Origin: Gammaproteobacteria bacterium
GTDB taxonomy: Bacteria > Pseudomonadota > Gammaproteobacteria > Thiohalomonadales > Thiohalomonadaceae
Length of the DNA: 57,938 bases
Assembly: GCA_024709225.1 (NCBI GenBank)
Contig: JANJXC010000009.1
Coordinates: 1-57,938 of the forward strand
Reading direction: 5' to 3'
The position numbers and the translations under genes were made by a program. The notes beneath the pieces were generated by a model that ran no database searches, was not told where the DNA came from, and was given only the letters and a program-made list of their open reading frames with translations. This document shows, piece after piece, positions 45,272-54,137 of this stretch. The first letter of the stretch is position 1. Each line of letters begins with the position of its first letter.

Positions 45272-47290
45272 TTGAACGACACGACCTCTCCCGTGCGCGC
45301 ACGGCGCAGCACGGGCGCCATTGCACTCGAATTCCTCGGCTCGATGAATCTGGCCATTACCCTGCTGGTGGTGATCGCCATCGCCTCGGTGATCGGCACC
45401 GTGCTGCAACAGAACGAGCCGTATACCAATTACGTGATGAAATTCGGGCCGTTCTGGTTCGAGGTATTCAAGGCGCTGGGGCTGTTCGATATCTACGGCG
45501 CGGCGTGGTTCCTGATACTGCTCGGCTTTCTGCTGATCTCCACCTCCATCTGCGTGTGGCGCAACACGCCGCATATCCTGCGCGATATGCGTCACTATCG
45601 GGTCGATGTGCAGGAGAAGTCGCTGCGCAGCTTTCACCTCAAGGCAGAGTGGGATACCCCCTGCGACCGCAGCGATACTGCGGCACGCGCTGCCGCCCTG
45701 CTGAGTGCGCGCGGCTACCGTGTGCGCCAGCGGGCGCAGGATGAACACGTCACGGTGGCCGCCATGCAGGGGGCGGTCGGCCGTCTCGGCTACATCCTGT
45801 CCCATGCCTCCATCGTGGTGATCTGTCTCGGCGGCCTCATCGACGGCAACCCGCCGCTCAAGTGGCAGGAGCTGCGCGGCGAGGTGCGGGCGGAGACCCG
45901 CGACATCCCCGCCGGCGAGGTGCCGGCGGAGAGCACGCTGTCTACCGACAATCTCTCCTTCCGCGGCAGTATCAGCATTCCCGAAGGCGGTACCTCCAGC
46001 GTGGTATTCCTGCAGCTGCGCGATGGTTATCTGGTGCAGGAACTGCCCTTCACCATCGAGCTGGAACAATTTCGCGTCGAGCATTACCCCACCGGCATGC
46101 CGAAATCATTCGAGAGTGATCTGGTGATCCACGATGACGATCTGAAAGAGCCGCTGCGTCAGACCATCAAGGTCAATCATCCGCTGATCTACAAGGGCTA
46201 TTCCATCTATCAGTCCAGCTTCGGCGACGGTGGTTCCAGTCTGTCCATGCGCGCCTGGTCACTGGACCTGCCGCACCAGGAGCCACTGGAACTGAACAGC
46301 AACGTCAATCGCTTCCTGCGCCTGACCACCACGCGCGGCGAACGCACACTGGAGTTCACCGACTTCAAGCTCTACAACATCTTCCCGCTGGACGAGAACG
46401 ACACCAGCGGCAAGAAATTCCGCAATTACGGCCCCAGCATCGTGTTCAAGGTGCGCAACCCGGCCGGCGAGGCGCTGGAGTATGTCAACTACATGCTGCC
46501 GGTGGAGCTGGAGGGACGGCCATTTTTCATGAGCGGCATGCGCGCCACGCCGAGTGAAGAGTACCGTTACCTCTACCTGCCGGCCGATGCTGCCGGCACG
46601 CCGCAACGCTTCATGGCCTTGTTGGCGGCCGCCCATGACGTGAAGCGCGTACGCAGCACCATCGAGACACAGTTGGGCGACATGGTCGGCACTGATGCGG
46701 CGAGCAAGGAAGTGCGCAGCACCATGATCGAATCCATCACGCGCCTGGTGGCGCTGTTCGTCGAACAGGGCATCGACGGCGTGGTCAAACACGCGGAGGC
46801 CAGCGTGCCGGCCGAGCAGCGCCAGGAGGCGATCAACTCCTACGTGAATGTGCTGCAGGGCGTGCTGGGGGCGCTGTACGTGGACATGCTACGCAGCGAG
46901 GGCGTCGACGTGGCGCAGGGTGTGAGCGATGCCGACAGCCAGTTCTTTGATGACGCCCTCAATACCCTGTCGATGCTGGGGGCTTACGGCTCGCCGTTCT
47001 ACCTGCAGCTCAGCGCCTTCGAACATATCGAGGCGAGCGGCCTGCAAATTGCCCGCTCACCGGGCAAGGATATTGTCTATCTCGGATGCGCTATGCTGAT
47101 GGTCGGCATATTCATGATGTTCTACATGCACCAGCGCCGTGTCTGGATCTATCTGACACCGCGTGATGGCGGCACCAATGTACTCTTTGCCGGCAGCGGC
47201 CATCGCAACCGCATGGAATTCGAACGTGAATTCCACGCCCTGCAGGCTGAACTGGAACAAGCGGTGCCGCGCCGTGCCGCGGCAGATTAA
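45272..47290 (+). CDS. resB: System II cytochrome c maturation protein ResB (CcsB/Ccs1)
   Basis: Membrane haem-handling subunit of the System II cytochrome c synthetase, 672 residues. Three N-terminal membrane segments (about 25-45, 75-95 and 160-185) with the motif FLGSMNLAITLLVVIAIASV, a large periplasmic domain (about 195-590), and a last membrane segment (about 595-615) typical of ResB. The only sensible start is TTG at 45272, as TAG lies directly upstream in frame; GTG eight codons later is possible. It works with CcsA, encoded 17 bases downstream, and would mature the cytochromes c5 and c4 encoded just upstream. Confidence 0.93.
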   Translation: MNDTTSPVRARRSTGAIALEFLGSMNLAITLLVVIAIASVIGTVLQQNEPYTNYVMKFGPFWFEVFKALGLFDIYGAAWFLILLGFLLISTSICVWRNTPHILRDMRHYRVDVQEKSLRSFHLKAEWDTPCDRSDTAARAAALLSARGYRVRQRAQDEHVTVAAMQGAVGRLGYILSHASIVVICLGGLIDGNPPLKWQELRGEVRAETRDIPAGEVPAESTLSTDNLSFRGSISIPEGGTSSVVFLQLRDGYLVQELPFTIELEQFRVEHYPTGMPKSFESDLVIHDDDLKEPLRQTIKVNHPLIYKGYSIYQSSFGDGGSSLSMRAWSLDLPHQEPLELNSNVNRFLRLTTTRGERTLEFTDFKLYNIFPLDENDTSGKKFRNYGPSIVFKVRNPAGEALEYVNYMLPVELEGRPFFMSGMRATPSEEYRYLYLPADAAGTPQRFMALLAAAHDVKRVRSTIETQLGDMVGTDAASKEVRSTMIESITRLVALFVEQGIDGVVKHAEASVPAEQRQEAINSYVNVLQGVLGALYVDMLRSEGVDVAQGVSDADSQFFDDALNTLSMLGAYGSPFYLQLSAFEHIEASGLQIARSPGKDIVYLGCAMLMVGIFMMFYMHQRRVWIYLTPRDGGTNVLFAGSGHRNRMEFEREFHALQAELEQAVPRRAAAD

Positions 47291-47307
47291 TTGATGAGGT
47301 GGCAGTG

Positions 47308-48474
47308 ATGTCCGTATCGAGCGATTACCTGGAACAGGAATTCAAGCAGCCGTCGCTGCTCAAACGCCTGGGTTGGTTTGACTGGCTGTGGGCACTGCTC
47401 ACTGTGGCCGGCACCGTCTACGCGCACATCCATTACGTCGAGTTCATGGACAGCTACGAGGTAGGCATCCTCTATGGCACCGCCATCACCCTGATCTGGC
47501 TGGGCTGGACCTGGAAGCCGACGCGGCAACTGAGCCTGGTCATTGCACTGCTCAGCCTGTTTGCCATCGCGCTGTATGGCAGCGATCTCGCCCGCGGCGA
47601 CAGCAACTTTTTCCTCAAGTACCTGGTCAGCAGCCAGTCGGCGATCATGTGGATGAGTGCCCTCTACGTGATGGCGACCTTCGCCTATTTCTTCGGCATG
47701 TTTGCCCGCTCCGATTTTTCCAATCGGGTCGGCAGTGCGCTGACCTGGAGCGCCACCGCCATGGGCTTTACCGGCCTGATGGTGCGCTGGCGCGAGTCCT
47801 ATCTGATCAGCCATGACGTCGGCCACATCCCGGTGAGCAATCTGTACGAGGTGTTCATCCTGTTCGCCGTCATCACAGCGCTGATGTACCTGTTCTATGA
47901 AGGGCGTTACAAAAGCCGTCAGCTGGGCGGTTTTGTGCTCACCGTGATCTCCGCTGCGGTAGCCTTCCTGCTGTGGTATGCCTTTGCCCGCGGCGCCCAC
48001 GAGATCCAGCCGCTGGTTCCGGCCCTGCAAAGCTACTGGATGAAGATCCATGTACCCACCAACTTCATCGGCTATGGTGGCTTTGCCCTCGCCGCGATGG
48101 TGGCGGTCGCCTACCTGCTGGTGGAGCGTCGTCCCGAGGGCTGGCTGGCCGGCCGCCTGCCCAGCCTGGAGCAGATGGACGACGTGATGTACAAGGCCAT
48201 CGCCCTCGGCTTTGCCTTCTTCACCGTGGCCACCGTGCTCGGCGCCATGTGGGCGGCGGAGGCCTGGGGCGGGTACTGGTCGTGGGATCCCAAGGAAACC
48301 TGGGCATTGATCGTCTGGCTCAACTACGCCGCCTGGTTGCACCTGCGCCTGACCAAGGGCTGGCGCGGCCGCCCGCTGGCCTGGTGGTCGGTCGTCGGCC
48401 TGTTCATCACCCTGTTTGCCTTCCTCGGGGTGAACATGTTCCTGTCCGGCCTGCACTCCTACGGCACCTTATAA
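47308..48474 (+). CDS. ccsA: System II cytochrome c maturation protein CcsA (CcsB-type naming in some databases)
   Basis: Integral membrane haem exporter/ligase subunit, 388 residues with about eight to ten membrane segments. The tryptophan-rich signature WAAEAWGGYWSWDPKETWAL (near residues 313-332) is the haem-handling WWD motif; conserved His residues (e.g. MKIHVPTNFIGY and NYAAWLHLR) are likely axial ligands. The ATG at 47308 follows GAGGTGG; two upstream GTG codons are less well placed. Forms an operon with resB. Confidence 0.95.
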   Translation: MSVSSDYLEQEFKQPSLLKRLGWFDWLWALLTVAGTVYAHIHYVEFMDSYEVGILYGTAITLIWLGWTWKPTRQLSLVIALLSLFAIALYGSDLARGDSNFFLKYLVSSQSAIMWMSALYVMATFAYFFGMFARSDFSNRVGSALTWSATAMGFTGLMVRWRESYLISHDVGHIPVSNLYEVFILFAVITALMYLFYEGRYKSRQLGGFVLTVISAAVAFLLWYAFARGAHEIQPLVPALQSYWMKIHVPTNFIGYGGFALAAMVAVAYLLVERRPEGWLAGRLPSLEQMDDVMYKAIALGFAFFTVATVLGAMWAAEAWGGYWSWDPKETWALIVWLNYAAWLHLRLTKGWRGRPLAWWSVVGLFITLFAFLGVNMFLSGLHSYGTL

Positions 48475-48830
48475 CCGCCCTGCACGGCGCAGCGAAGCCT
48501 CGGTAACACGTGCCGGTACGGTGCGCGGGTACTTTGTGCAGCGGCTTTTTGCCGGAGACAGCGCACGGCGCGCCCCTTGCTCCGGTCACTGCACCGGCGG
48601 TATAAGACGACCTAGAGCACATAACCGGGGATGCTGCTGACCTGGGGCAAGGTCCGCGTGGAGCCGAAAGCCGATCGGCCATCGGGTCGAGCGCACATGA
48701 CAAGGGCAGGCGCTGCCCACACGATGCGACGTGCCCAGCAAGACGTCTGTGATCTTTCACGTTTCCCGCTCACCCATCGACATCTCTTGTCGCTGCCCAT
48801 CCTGTGTGACGAGAACAGTTACGGGGGTAT
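48475..48830. other. 356-base intergenic region between ccsA and the BTAD regulator
   Basis: No coding sequence convinces me here. It contains a promoter-like site at 48577-48606. No terminator with a clear T-run is seen after ccsA. Confidence 0.6.
48577..48606 (+). promoter_or_regulatory. Candidate promoter with inverted repeat in the spacer
   Basis: TTGCTC (48577-48582; 3/6), 18-base spacer, TATAAG (48601-48606; 5/6). The spacer region contains CCGGT and ACCGG (48582-48597) as an inverted repeat with 6 bases between, a possible operator for the regulator encoded downstream. The leader to the ATG at 48831 would be about 215 bases. Confidence 0.45.
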
Positions 48831-51800
48831 ATGTCGATTCGATCCGTGGGCGATGAAATGCGTGGTGGAAACGAGGACGACGTTGTCTCTCTCCCGGCGA
48901 AATTGGCGCGCCCGCGCTTGTCGGCGGTACATATGCGCAGCCGCCTCTTCGCGTCGCTCGCTGCAGCAGAGGGTGCCTCGGTGTGGGTGGAGGGGACTCC
49001 GGGGTCCGGCAAGACCACACTCGCCGCAAGTTGGCTCGATGCCACGGTGCGCCCCTGCATCTGGTATCAGGTCGATGCGGGCGATACCGATATCGCCACA
49101 CTGTTCCATTTTCTCGCCATCGCCCTGCGCCACCTTGTCCCCGATGCGCGCGTGACATTGCCGCACTTCACGCCCGAATACGCCCTGGGCCTCGCCACCT
49201 TCAGCCGACGTTTCTTCTCCGAACTGTTCCGTCACCTGCCCGACGGAGCGGTGGTCGTGTTCGACAACGCGCAGGAGGCCGCTGCGGACGAATTGTTTTC
49301 CGAGGTGTTGCGTCTTGCCCTGGAGAGTGTCCCGGCCCATGTGCGGGTGGTGTGCCTGTCGCGCAGCCGGCCGCCCGTGGTGTTGGCGCGACTGATCGCC
49401 AACGGCAATCTCACCCACATCGAACCCCCTGCAATGCGCCTGACCGCCGATGAGGCGCAGGCGCTTGCGTCACTGCGGGGGGTGACCGACAGCGCTACGG
49501 TCGCCGCCCTGCATGCACAGGCTCATGGATGGGCGGCGGGGCTGGTGCTGATGCTGGTTCAGCCGGCCGGCGAGCGCAGCGCGCCCGTGGCGGATGCGCC
49601 ACCCCAGTTGTTGTTCGATTATTTCATGGGCGAGATTCTGCTGCGCACCGAGGATGCCACCCGCCAGTTCTTGATGAGAACGGCTCTGCTGCCGACCATG
49701 CAGGTCGCCGACGCAGAAGCGCTTGCCGAGTGGGCGGGGGGAGGCACGATCCTGGCCGAACTGGTGCGCCGCAACCAGTTTACCTACCAACTCACGCCGC
49801 ATGATCCGGTCTACGAATACCATCCGTTGTTTCGCACCTTCCTGCTCAGACGTTTGGAGGAAAGCGTGACGACCGCCGAGTTCACGCGCCTGTGTGCAGC
49901 AGCAGCGCACTTACTCGAGCAGCGCGCTGCCATCGAGCAGGCTGCAGAACTGTACCGTCGCGCCGGCCAGTGGACAGCGCTGACCGCGATGATTCGGCGG
50001 CATGCCGAACACATGATTGCCGAGGGCCGCTCACGGTCGCTCGAGGCCTGGCTCGCCGTCTTGCCGGAGCGGGTGCGCGCGGCGGACGGTTGGCTGGAAT
50101 ACTGGCTCGGAAGCTGCCGTCTTGCCTTCAATCCGGCGCTGGCGCGTACGCACTACGAGCAGGCCTATGCGCTTTTCGCCAGCGTCGATGATATTGCGGG
50201 CCGTTATCTTGCGTGGGCCGGGGTGATCGACACCTTCATGTATCAATGGGACGACTTCGCCCAAATCGACCCCTGGGTTGGCGAGCTGGAACGCCTCCAG
50301 GCGCGCCACCCGTTCTATCCGTCAGCTGAGATCGAAGCGCGCGTGACCATGGGGATGCTGGCCGCCATGACCTGGCGTTTTGCGGGTCATCCGGCATTGC
50401 CGGATTGGGCCGAGCGTGCGCTGCACATCGTGCTCGCCAATCCCGGCTCGCGTCTGGCCATGCTGCTGGCCAATCATCTGGTGTTCTACAGCCTGTGGGA
50501 CGGTGACTTTCCCCGCGCCGCTGTGGTCATCGAGGCATTGCGCCCCCAGGTCGAGCAGTTGCGCCATGACCCGCTCGCTCTGCTGCACTGGTACGTGATG
50601 GATGCCATGTACTCGTGGTTTGTCGCCGACCATGCCGCCTGCCTCGCGGCGGTGGAGGCGGGCAACCGGCTGGCGGCGGAAACCGGCGTGCATCTGCTTG
50701 ATATCTACCTCAACGCTCAGGGCGTCTACAGTGCGGTAAGCGTCGGTGACGGGGTGACGGCGCGCGAATGCATGCGTCGCATGGTCGCGGCGGGGCCGGT
50801 GCGCATGCTCGACAAGAGCCTCTGTGCCTACATGCTGGCGTCGGTGGCCTGGCTGGAAGGCGATCTCCCTCGTGCCATCGAGCAGGGTGAGGCCGCGGTG
50901 CACCTCGCCACGACCACCGGCGCGGCGCTGGCGATCGGCCTGTGCAAGGTCGAGCTCGCCAAGACCCTGTTTGAGGCCAATCGGGGCACGGAGGCACTTG
51001 CCTGCCTCGAACAGGCCCACGCACCACATCACGGGCGGCGCTTCATGGAGTTTCTCGAAGACCTGCATGGTGCCCACTTCGCCTTGGCGTCGGGCGATGA
51101 GGTGCAGGCCCTGGAGTGCTTGCGGCGTGCCCTGCCGCTCGGCGCACGACAGGGATACCTGAACATCCCGCGTTGGCGGCCCGAGACAATGGCGCGATTG
51201 TGCGCCCTGGCGCTCGCCCATGGCATCGCGCCGGATTATGCCTGCCTGCTGATCCGGCGGCGCGCCCTGGTACCGCCCACCGCAGGTATGGTGCCCGATA
51301 CCTGGCCCTGGCCGGTGCGTCTCCATACCCTGGGGGGCTTCAGCATCGAAATCGACGGTGTATCCCTGATGTTCACGCACAAGGCGCAACGCCGACCGCT
51401 CGATCTGCTCAAGGTGCTGATCGCGCGTGCCGGTCGCAAGGTTGCCGCGGCGGAACTGGCCGAAATCCTTTGGCCCGACGCCGAAGGTGATGCGGCCCAT
51501 CGTTCCCTCGTTACGACCGTTTACCGCCTGCGCCGCCTGCTGCGTCACGATGCGGCGGTCGAGGTCGGCGAGGAGGGGGTCGCCTTGAGTCAACGCCACT
51601 GCTGGGTCGATGCCTGGACGCTGAAGCAGGCATTGGGCAACACCGAGCATGCCCTGGGCAAGCTCGACGACAGTGCCCTTGGCGAGCGCCTGGAGTGGCT
51701 CCTCGCGCTCTACGGCGGCCGTTTCCTCGAGGGCAGCCCCTGCGGTGCCTGGGCACTGCCGCTGCGCGATGGCCTGCACAGCCGCCTGCTTCGACTGCTG

Positions 51801-52067
51801 GAGCGCGTCGGTACGCATTACGAGCGCCTGGGGGCGTGGGAGGCAGCAGTCGCGCTCTACCACAAGGGCATCGAGCTGGAGCCGCTGGCCGAGGCCTTTT
51901 ACCGCCGGCTCATGGAGGCCTACCGGGCGCTGGGGAGAACGGCCGAGGCGCTCGCCGTCTATCAGCGCTGCCGGGAGATCCTGGCGACGCTCTGCAGTAT
52001 CGCCCCCAGCGCACAGACGGAGTCCCTGCGCGAGGCCATAGTCGCCGCAGCCCACGACGACCTCTAG
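48831..52067 (+). CDS. Large P-loop ATPase regulator with C-terminal BTAD domain
   Basis: Predicted transcription regulator of 1078 residues, with an STAND/MalT-like body and an unusual C-terminal output. A P-loop GTPGSGKT is at residues 55-62 and a Walker-B-like VVVFDNAQEA near 140. A long helical TPR-like region covers about 380-810. From about 828 an OmpR-type winged helix (LHTLGGFSIEIDG, HKAQRRPLDLLKVLIARAG) leads into a BTAD domain (about 930-1075, YHKGIELEPLAEAFYRRLMEAYRALGR in two parts). It lacks the LuxR HTH of MalT relatives. The ATG follows GGGGG. It most likely senses a small ligand through the TPR region; target unknown, probably itself or the next gene. Confidence 0.88.
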   Translation: MSIRSVGDEMRGGNEDDVVSLPAKLARPRLSAVHMRSRLFASLAAAEGASVWVEGTPGSGKTTLAASWLDATVRPCIWYQVDAGDTDIATLFHFLAIALRHLVPDARVTLPHFTPEYALGLATFSRRFFSELFRHLPDGAVVVFDNAQEAAADELFSEVLRLALESVPAHVRVVCLSRSRPPVVLARLIANGNLTHIEPPAMRLTADEAQALASLRGVTDSATVAALHAQAHGWAAGLVLMLVQPAGERSAPVADAPPQLLFDYFMGEILLRTEDATRQFLMRTALLPTMQVADAEALAEWAGGGTILAELVRRNQFTYQLTPHDPVYEYHPLFRTFLLRRLEESVTTAEFTRLCAAAAHLLEQRAAIEQAAELYRRAGQWTALTAMIRRHAEHMIAEGRSRSLEAWLAVLPERVRAADGWLEYWLGSCRLAFNPALARTHYEQAYALFASVDDIAGRYLAWAGVIDTFMYQWDDFAQIDPWVGELERLQARHPFYPSAEIEARVTMGMLAAMTWRFAGHPALPDWAERALHIVLANPGSRLAMLLANHLVFYSLWDGDFPRAAVVIEALRPQVEQLRHDPLALLHWYVMDAMYSWFVADHAACLAAVEAGNRLAAETGVHLLDIYLNAQGVYSAVSVGDGVTARECMRRMVAAGPVRMLDKSLCAYMLASVAWLEGDLPRAIEQGEAAVHLATTTGAALAIGLCKVELAKTLFEANRGTEALACLEQAHAPHHGRRFMEFLEDLHGAHFALASGDEVQALECLRRALPLGARQGYLNIPRWRPETMARLCALALAHGIAPDYACLLIRRRALVPPTAGMVPDTWPWPVRLHTLGGFSIEIDGVSLMFTHKAQRRPLDLLKVLIARAGRKVAAAELAEILWPDAEGDAAHRSLVTTVYRLRRLLRHDAAVEVGEEGVALSQRHCWVDAWTLKQALGNTEHALGKLDDSALGERLEWLLALYGGRFLEGSPCGAWALPLRDGLHSRLLRLLERVGTHYERLGAWEAAVALYHKGIELEPLAEAFYRRLMEAYRALGRTAEALAVYQRCREILATLCSIAPSAQTESLREAIVAAAHDDL

Positions 52068-52181
52068 CCCGTACCGTCACCGGCATTGCCGCGGCATGGA
52101 GGCCCGGGATGGTGAATCCGTTACTGATCTGTGATTGGCGCCCTTTAGCCTGCCGCTTCATTGCAGAGGACGGGGCGTACC

Positions 52182-52742
52182 ATGAAGATATCATCAAGCG
52201 GGGTTGCCGCTCTGGGCCAAGGGCATGACACCGCGACAGCCGCCGGTGCTGAGCCGCCCCGACTCGTCCGTCTGCTCGGGTGGGCAGGAGAGTATGCCGG
52301 TGCCCGCCGCCTGGAAGCCGCCGCATCCCTGGTCCTGTGTCTGCAATTGGCGATGGTGGTGATCAGCTGCGTGTTCACCCTAGCACAGCCGTTCTCACCT
52401 GCGGCCGAAACGCTTTCCGGCAGGGTTTTCGCTCCGCCCGGTGCGACGGCCGTGCCCCCGACCGTAGTGACGGCATGTGCGGTACGTGACGGTCACTGCG
52501 ATCCGGCATCCCCCGACACGCACTCGATTACGGTGGAGGCCACAGCCCCGAGCGCACCGTTCAAGATCGGCGGACTGGTGGCTGGCCCCTACATGGTGGT
52601 CGCCTTGCGCGACGTGAATGGTGATGGCGTCGGCAACGGCGGTGACTGGATGGGCACGGCGCCGGCCGGCGCGTCCTTGGGGCTCCACGCCCCGGCCAGG
52701 GCGATCGAGCTTCGCCTCCAGGTGATCAGGGTCGACCGCTGA
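52182..52742 (+). CDS. Membrane-anchored extracytoplasmic protein of unknown function
   Basis: Protein of 186 residues. A cytoplasmic N-terminus of about 45 residues precedes one membrane segment (AASLVLCLQLAMVVISCVFTL in two parts, about 47-68). The outside part begins LSGRVFAPPGATAVPP, contains a pair of Cys (ACAVRDGHCDP) that may form a disulphide, and ends in a beta-sandwich-like region with the loop DVNGDGVGNGGDWMG, which looks like a calcium-binding loop and resembles DUF2141-type folds. No family is firmly recognised. The start follows GAGGACGGGG; the gene lies 114 bases after the BTAD regulator and may be its target. Confidence 0.68.
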   Translation: MKISSSGVAALGQGHDTATAAGAEPPRLVRLLGWAGEYAGARRLEAAASLVLCLQLAMVVISCVFTLAQPFSPAAETLSGRVFAPPGATAVPPTVVTACAVRDGHCDPASPDTHSITVEATAPSAPFKIGGLVAGPYMVVALRDVNGDGVGNGGDWMGTAPAGASLGLHAPARAIELRLQVIRVDR

Positions 52743-52764
52743 TCACGACGGCAGGCCTTAACGG

Positions 52765-52838
52765 CAGATACAAGAGAAAAGATACAAGCGGATGAGTACG
52801 CTGCGCGCACCCAGTTTTTCAGTTGTATCTATTTCTTC
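52765..52838. repeat. Inverted short-period repeat element, GATACAAG type
   Basis: Left arm CAGATACAAGAG and AAGATACAAGCGGA (52765-52792) faces AGTTGTATCTATTTCTTC (52821-52838). The centre has GCTGCGCGCAC. The right arm contains the stop codon (52829-52831) of the minus-strand cNMP-domain gene. Confidence 0.8.
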
Positions 52839-53317
52839 CCCCCATACACATAGCGCGAAAACGTCGCCACATCCTGGCTCACCCGGCGGAACAGGTGATC
52901 CAGATTGATGATGGCGTGCTCCAATAGATTGACGGCGATGAACGGGTGTTCCACCCGCAGCCGTTGATACCTGCTGCGGGACAGGCGCAACAGGCGGGTG
53001 TCGGCCGACTTGGCCAGGAGCCGCACCGAGCGCGGTTCACGGTCGAAGAACGACATCTCCCCCACCAGTTCCCCCTCCTTGATACCGCCGATCTCCACCG
53101 ACTGGCCGTCTGCTTCGTAGATCAGCGCCACCTCGCCCTTGAGCATGAAGTACAGTGCCTCGCCTACCTCGCCGATGTCGGCGATGATGGCGTTCTTTTT
53201 GAAGGTGACCAGTTCGGTGAATTCCAGCAGGGTCTGCACCTCGCGCAGGGTAAGCGACTCGCACAGGTACTGCTGGCTCAGGAACTCGGTCAGGTTTATG
53301 GTATTGTCCGTGGACAT
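52829..53317 (-). CDS. Cyclic nucleotide-binding domain protein without HTH
   Basis: Protein of 162 residues consisting almost entirely of one cNMP-binding/CRP-type beta-roll (about 25-140), with LYFMLKGEVALIYEADGQSVEIGGI (two parts), GELVGEMSFFDREPRSVRLLA (phosphate cassette with Glu and Arg-Ser) and a C-terminal helix. It lacks the DNA-binding HTH of Crp/Fnr, so it probably acts by protein contacts. The stop and last codons fall in a repeat arm, so the original C-terminus may have been longer. It is divergent from dsbA. Confidence 0.88.
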   Translation of the reverse strand: MSTDNTINLTEFLSQQYLCESLTLREVQTLLEFTELVTFKKNAIIADIGEVGEALYFMLKGEVALIYEADGQSVEIGGIKEGELVGEMSFFDREPRSVRLLAKSADTRLLRLSRSRYQRLRVEHPFIAVNLLEHAIINLDHLFRRVSQDVATFSRYVYGGKK

Positions 53318-53466
53318 GGCAACTCCCCCGCTCGGCCTGTGTCATAGCATAGAATCGCACTCCGGCGCGGGAAAGCCAGCCGCGCATTCCCGCACTGAAC
53401 CGGTGGTATAGTTGCATCATTCAACCGGCGGCTCCAGCCGCCTTTCCGACGTTAGGAGTCACACCA

Positions 53467-54132
53467 ATGAAGAAATATGTCGCCCGGCCCCTCCTGGCGC
53501 TGCTGTTGACCCTGGCAGCCCTGTCGGCCCATGCCGCGGACGAAATTTATGAAGGTTTTCAGTATGCCCGCCTGGAAACCCCGGTCGAGACCGCGCCCAG
53601 CGCCGCCGGCAAGGTCGAGGTGGTGGAACTGTTCTGGTACGGCTGCGGCCACTGCTACACCTTCGAGCCCCACCTGCAGGCATGGCTCAAGCGCAAACCC
53701 GAGCACGTGGAGTTCATCCGCGTGCCCGCCATCTTCAACAGCAATCAGTGGCGGCTGCACGCGCGCGCCTATTACACCGCCGAGGTGCTGGGCATCGTCG
53801 AGAAGATCCATGCGCCGATGTTCGATGCCCTGCACCAGCAGAAACGCCTGCTCAACACCGAGCAACAGTTGGCGGCCTTCTTCGCCGGATTCGGCATCGA
53901 GGAAAAGAAGTTCCTCGATACCTTCAAATCGTTCGCGGTGGACGTGAAGGTGAACCGTGCCGAGCGTCTAACCCAGCGTTATGGCATCAGCGGCGTGCCG
54001 TCGATGGTGGTGGCCGGCAAGTACCGCACCGATGGCCCGATGGCGCAGAGCTATCAGGGCCTGCTCGACGTGGTGGATCACCTGGTGGCGAAGGAGCGTG
54101 CCGCGACCACGACGGCCAACGGCAAGAACTGA
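53467..54132 (+). CDS. dsbA: Thiol:disulphide interchange protein DsbA
   Basis: Periplasmic disulphide-forming oxidoreductase, 221 residues. A signal peptide (RPLLALLLTLAALSAHA) is followed by the thioredoxin fold with active site FWYGCGHCYTFEP, and the cis-Pro loop GVPSMVV near residue 178. The CGHC dipeptide differs from the CPHC of E. coli DsbA but is common in relatives of this type. The leader contains a perfect hairpin (GGCGGCT/AGCCGCC, 53427-53442) upstream of the AGGAG site. The acetolactate-synthase-like gene follows after 5 bases. Confidence 0.95.
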   Translation: MKKYVARPLLALLLTLAALSAHAADEIYEGFQYARLETPVETAPSAAGKVEVVELFWYGCGHCYTFEPHLQAWLKRKPEHVEFIRVPAIFNSNQWRLHARAYYTAEVLGIVEKIHAPMFDALHQQKRLLNTEQQLAAFFAGFGIEEKKFLDTFKSFAVDVKVNRAERLTQRYGISGVPSMVVAGKYRTDGPMAQSYQGLLDVVDHLVAKERAATTTANGKN

Positions 54133-54137
54133 ACATC

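Noticed and set aside
48475-48830. A small gene in the gap before the BTAD regulator (e.g. the plus-strand frame from 48631)
   Set aside because: The frame overlaps the regulator in another frame and its translation has no structure or motif; the regulator has its own ribosome site.
53318-53466. A sigma-70 promoter for dsbA from TATAGT at 53406-53411
   Set aside because: No -35 box at 16-18 bases; not strong enough to list.
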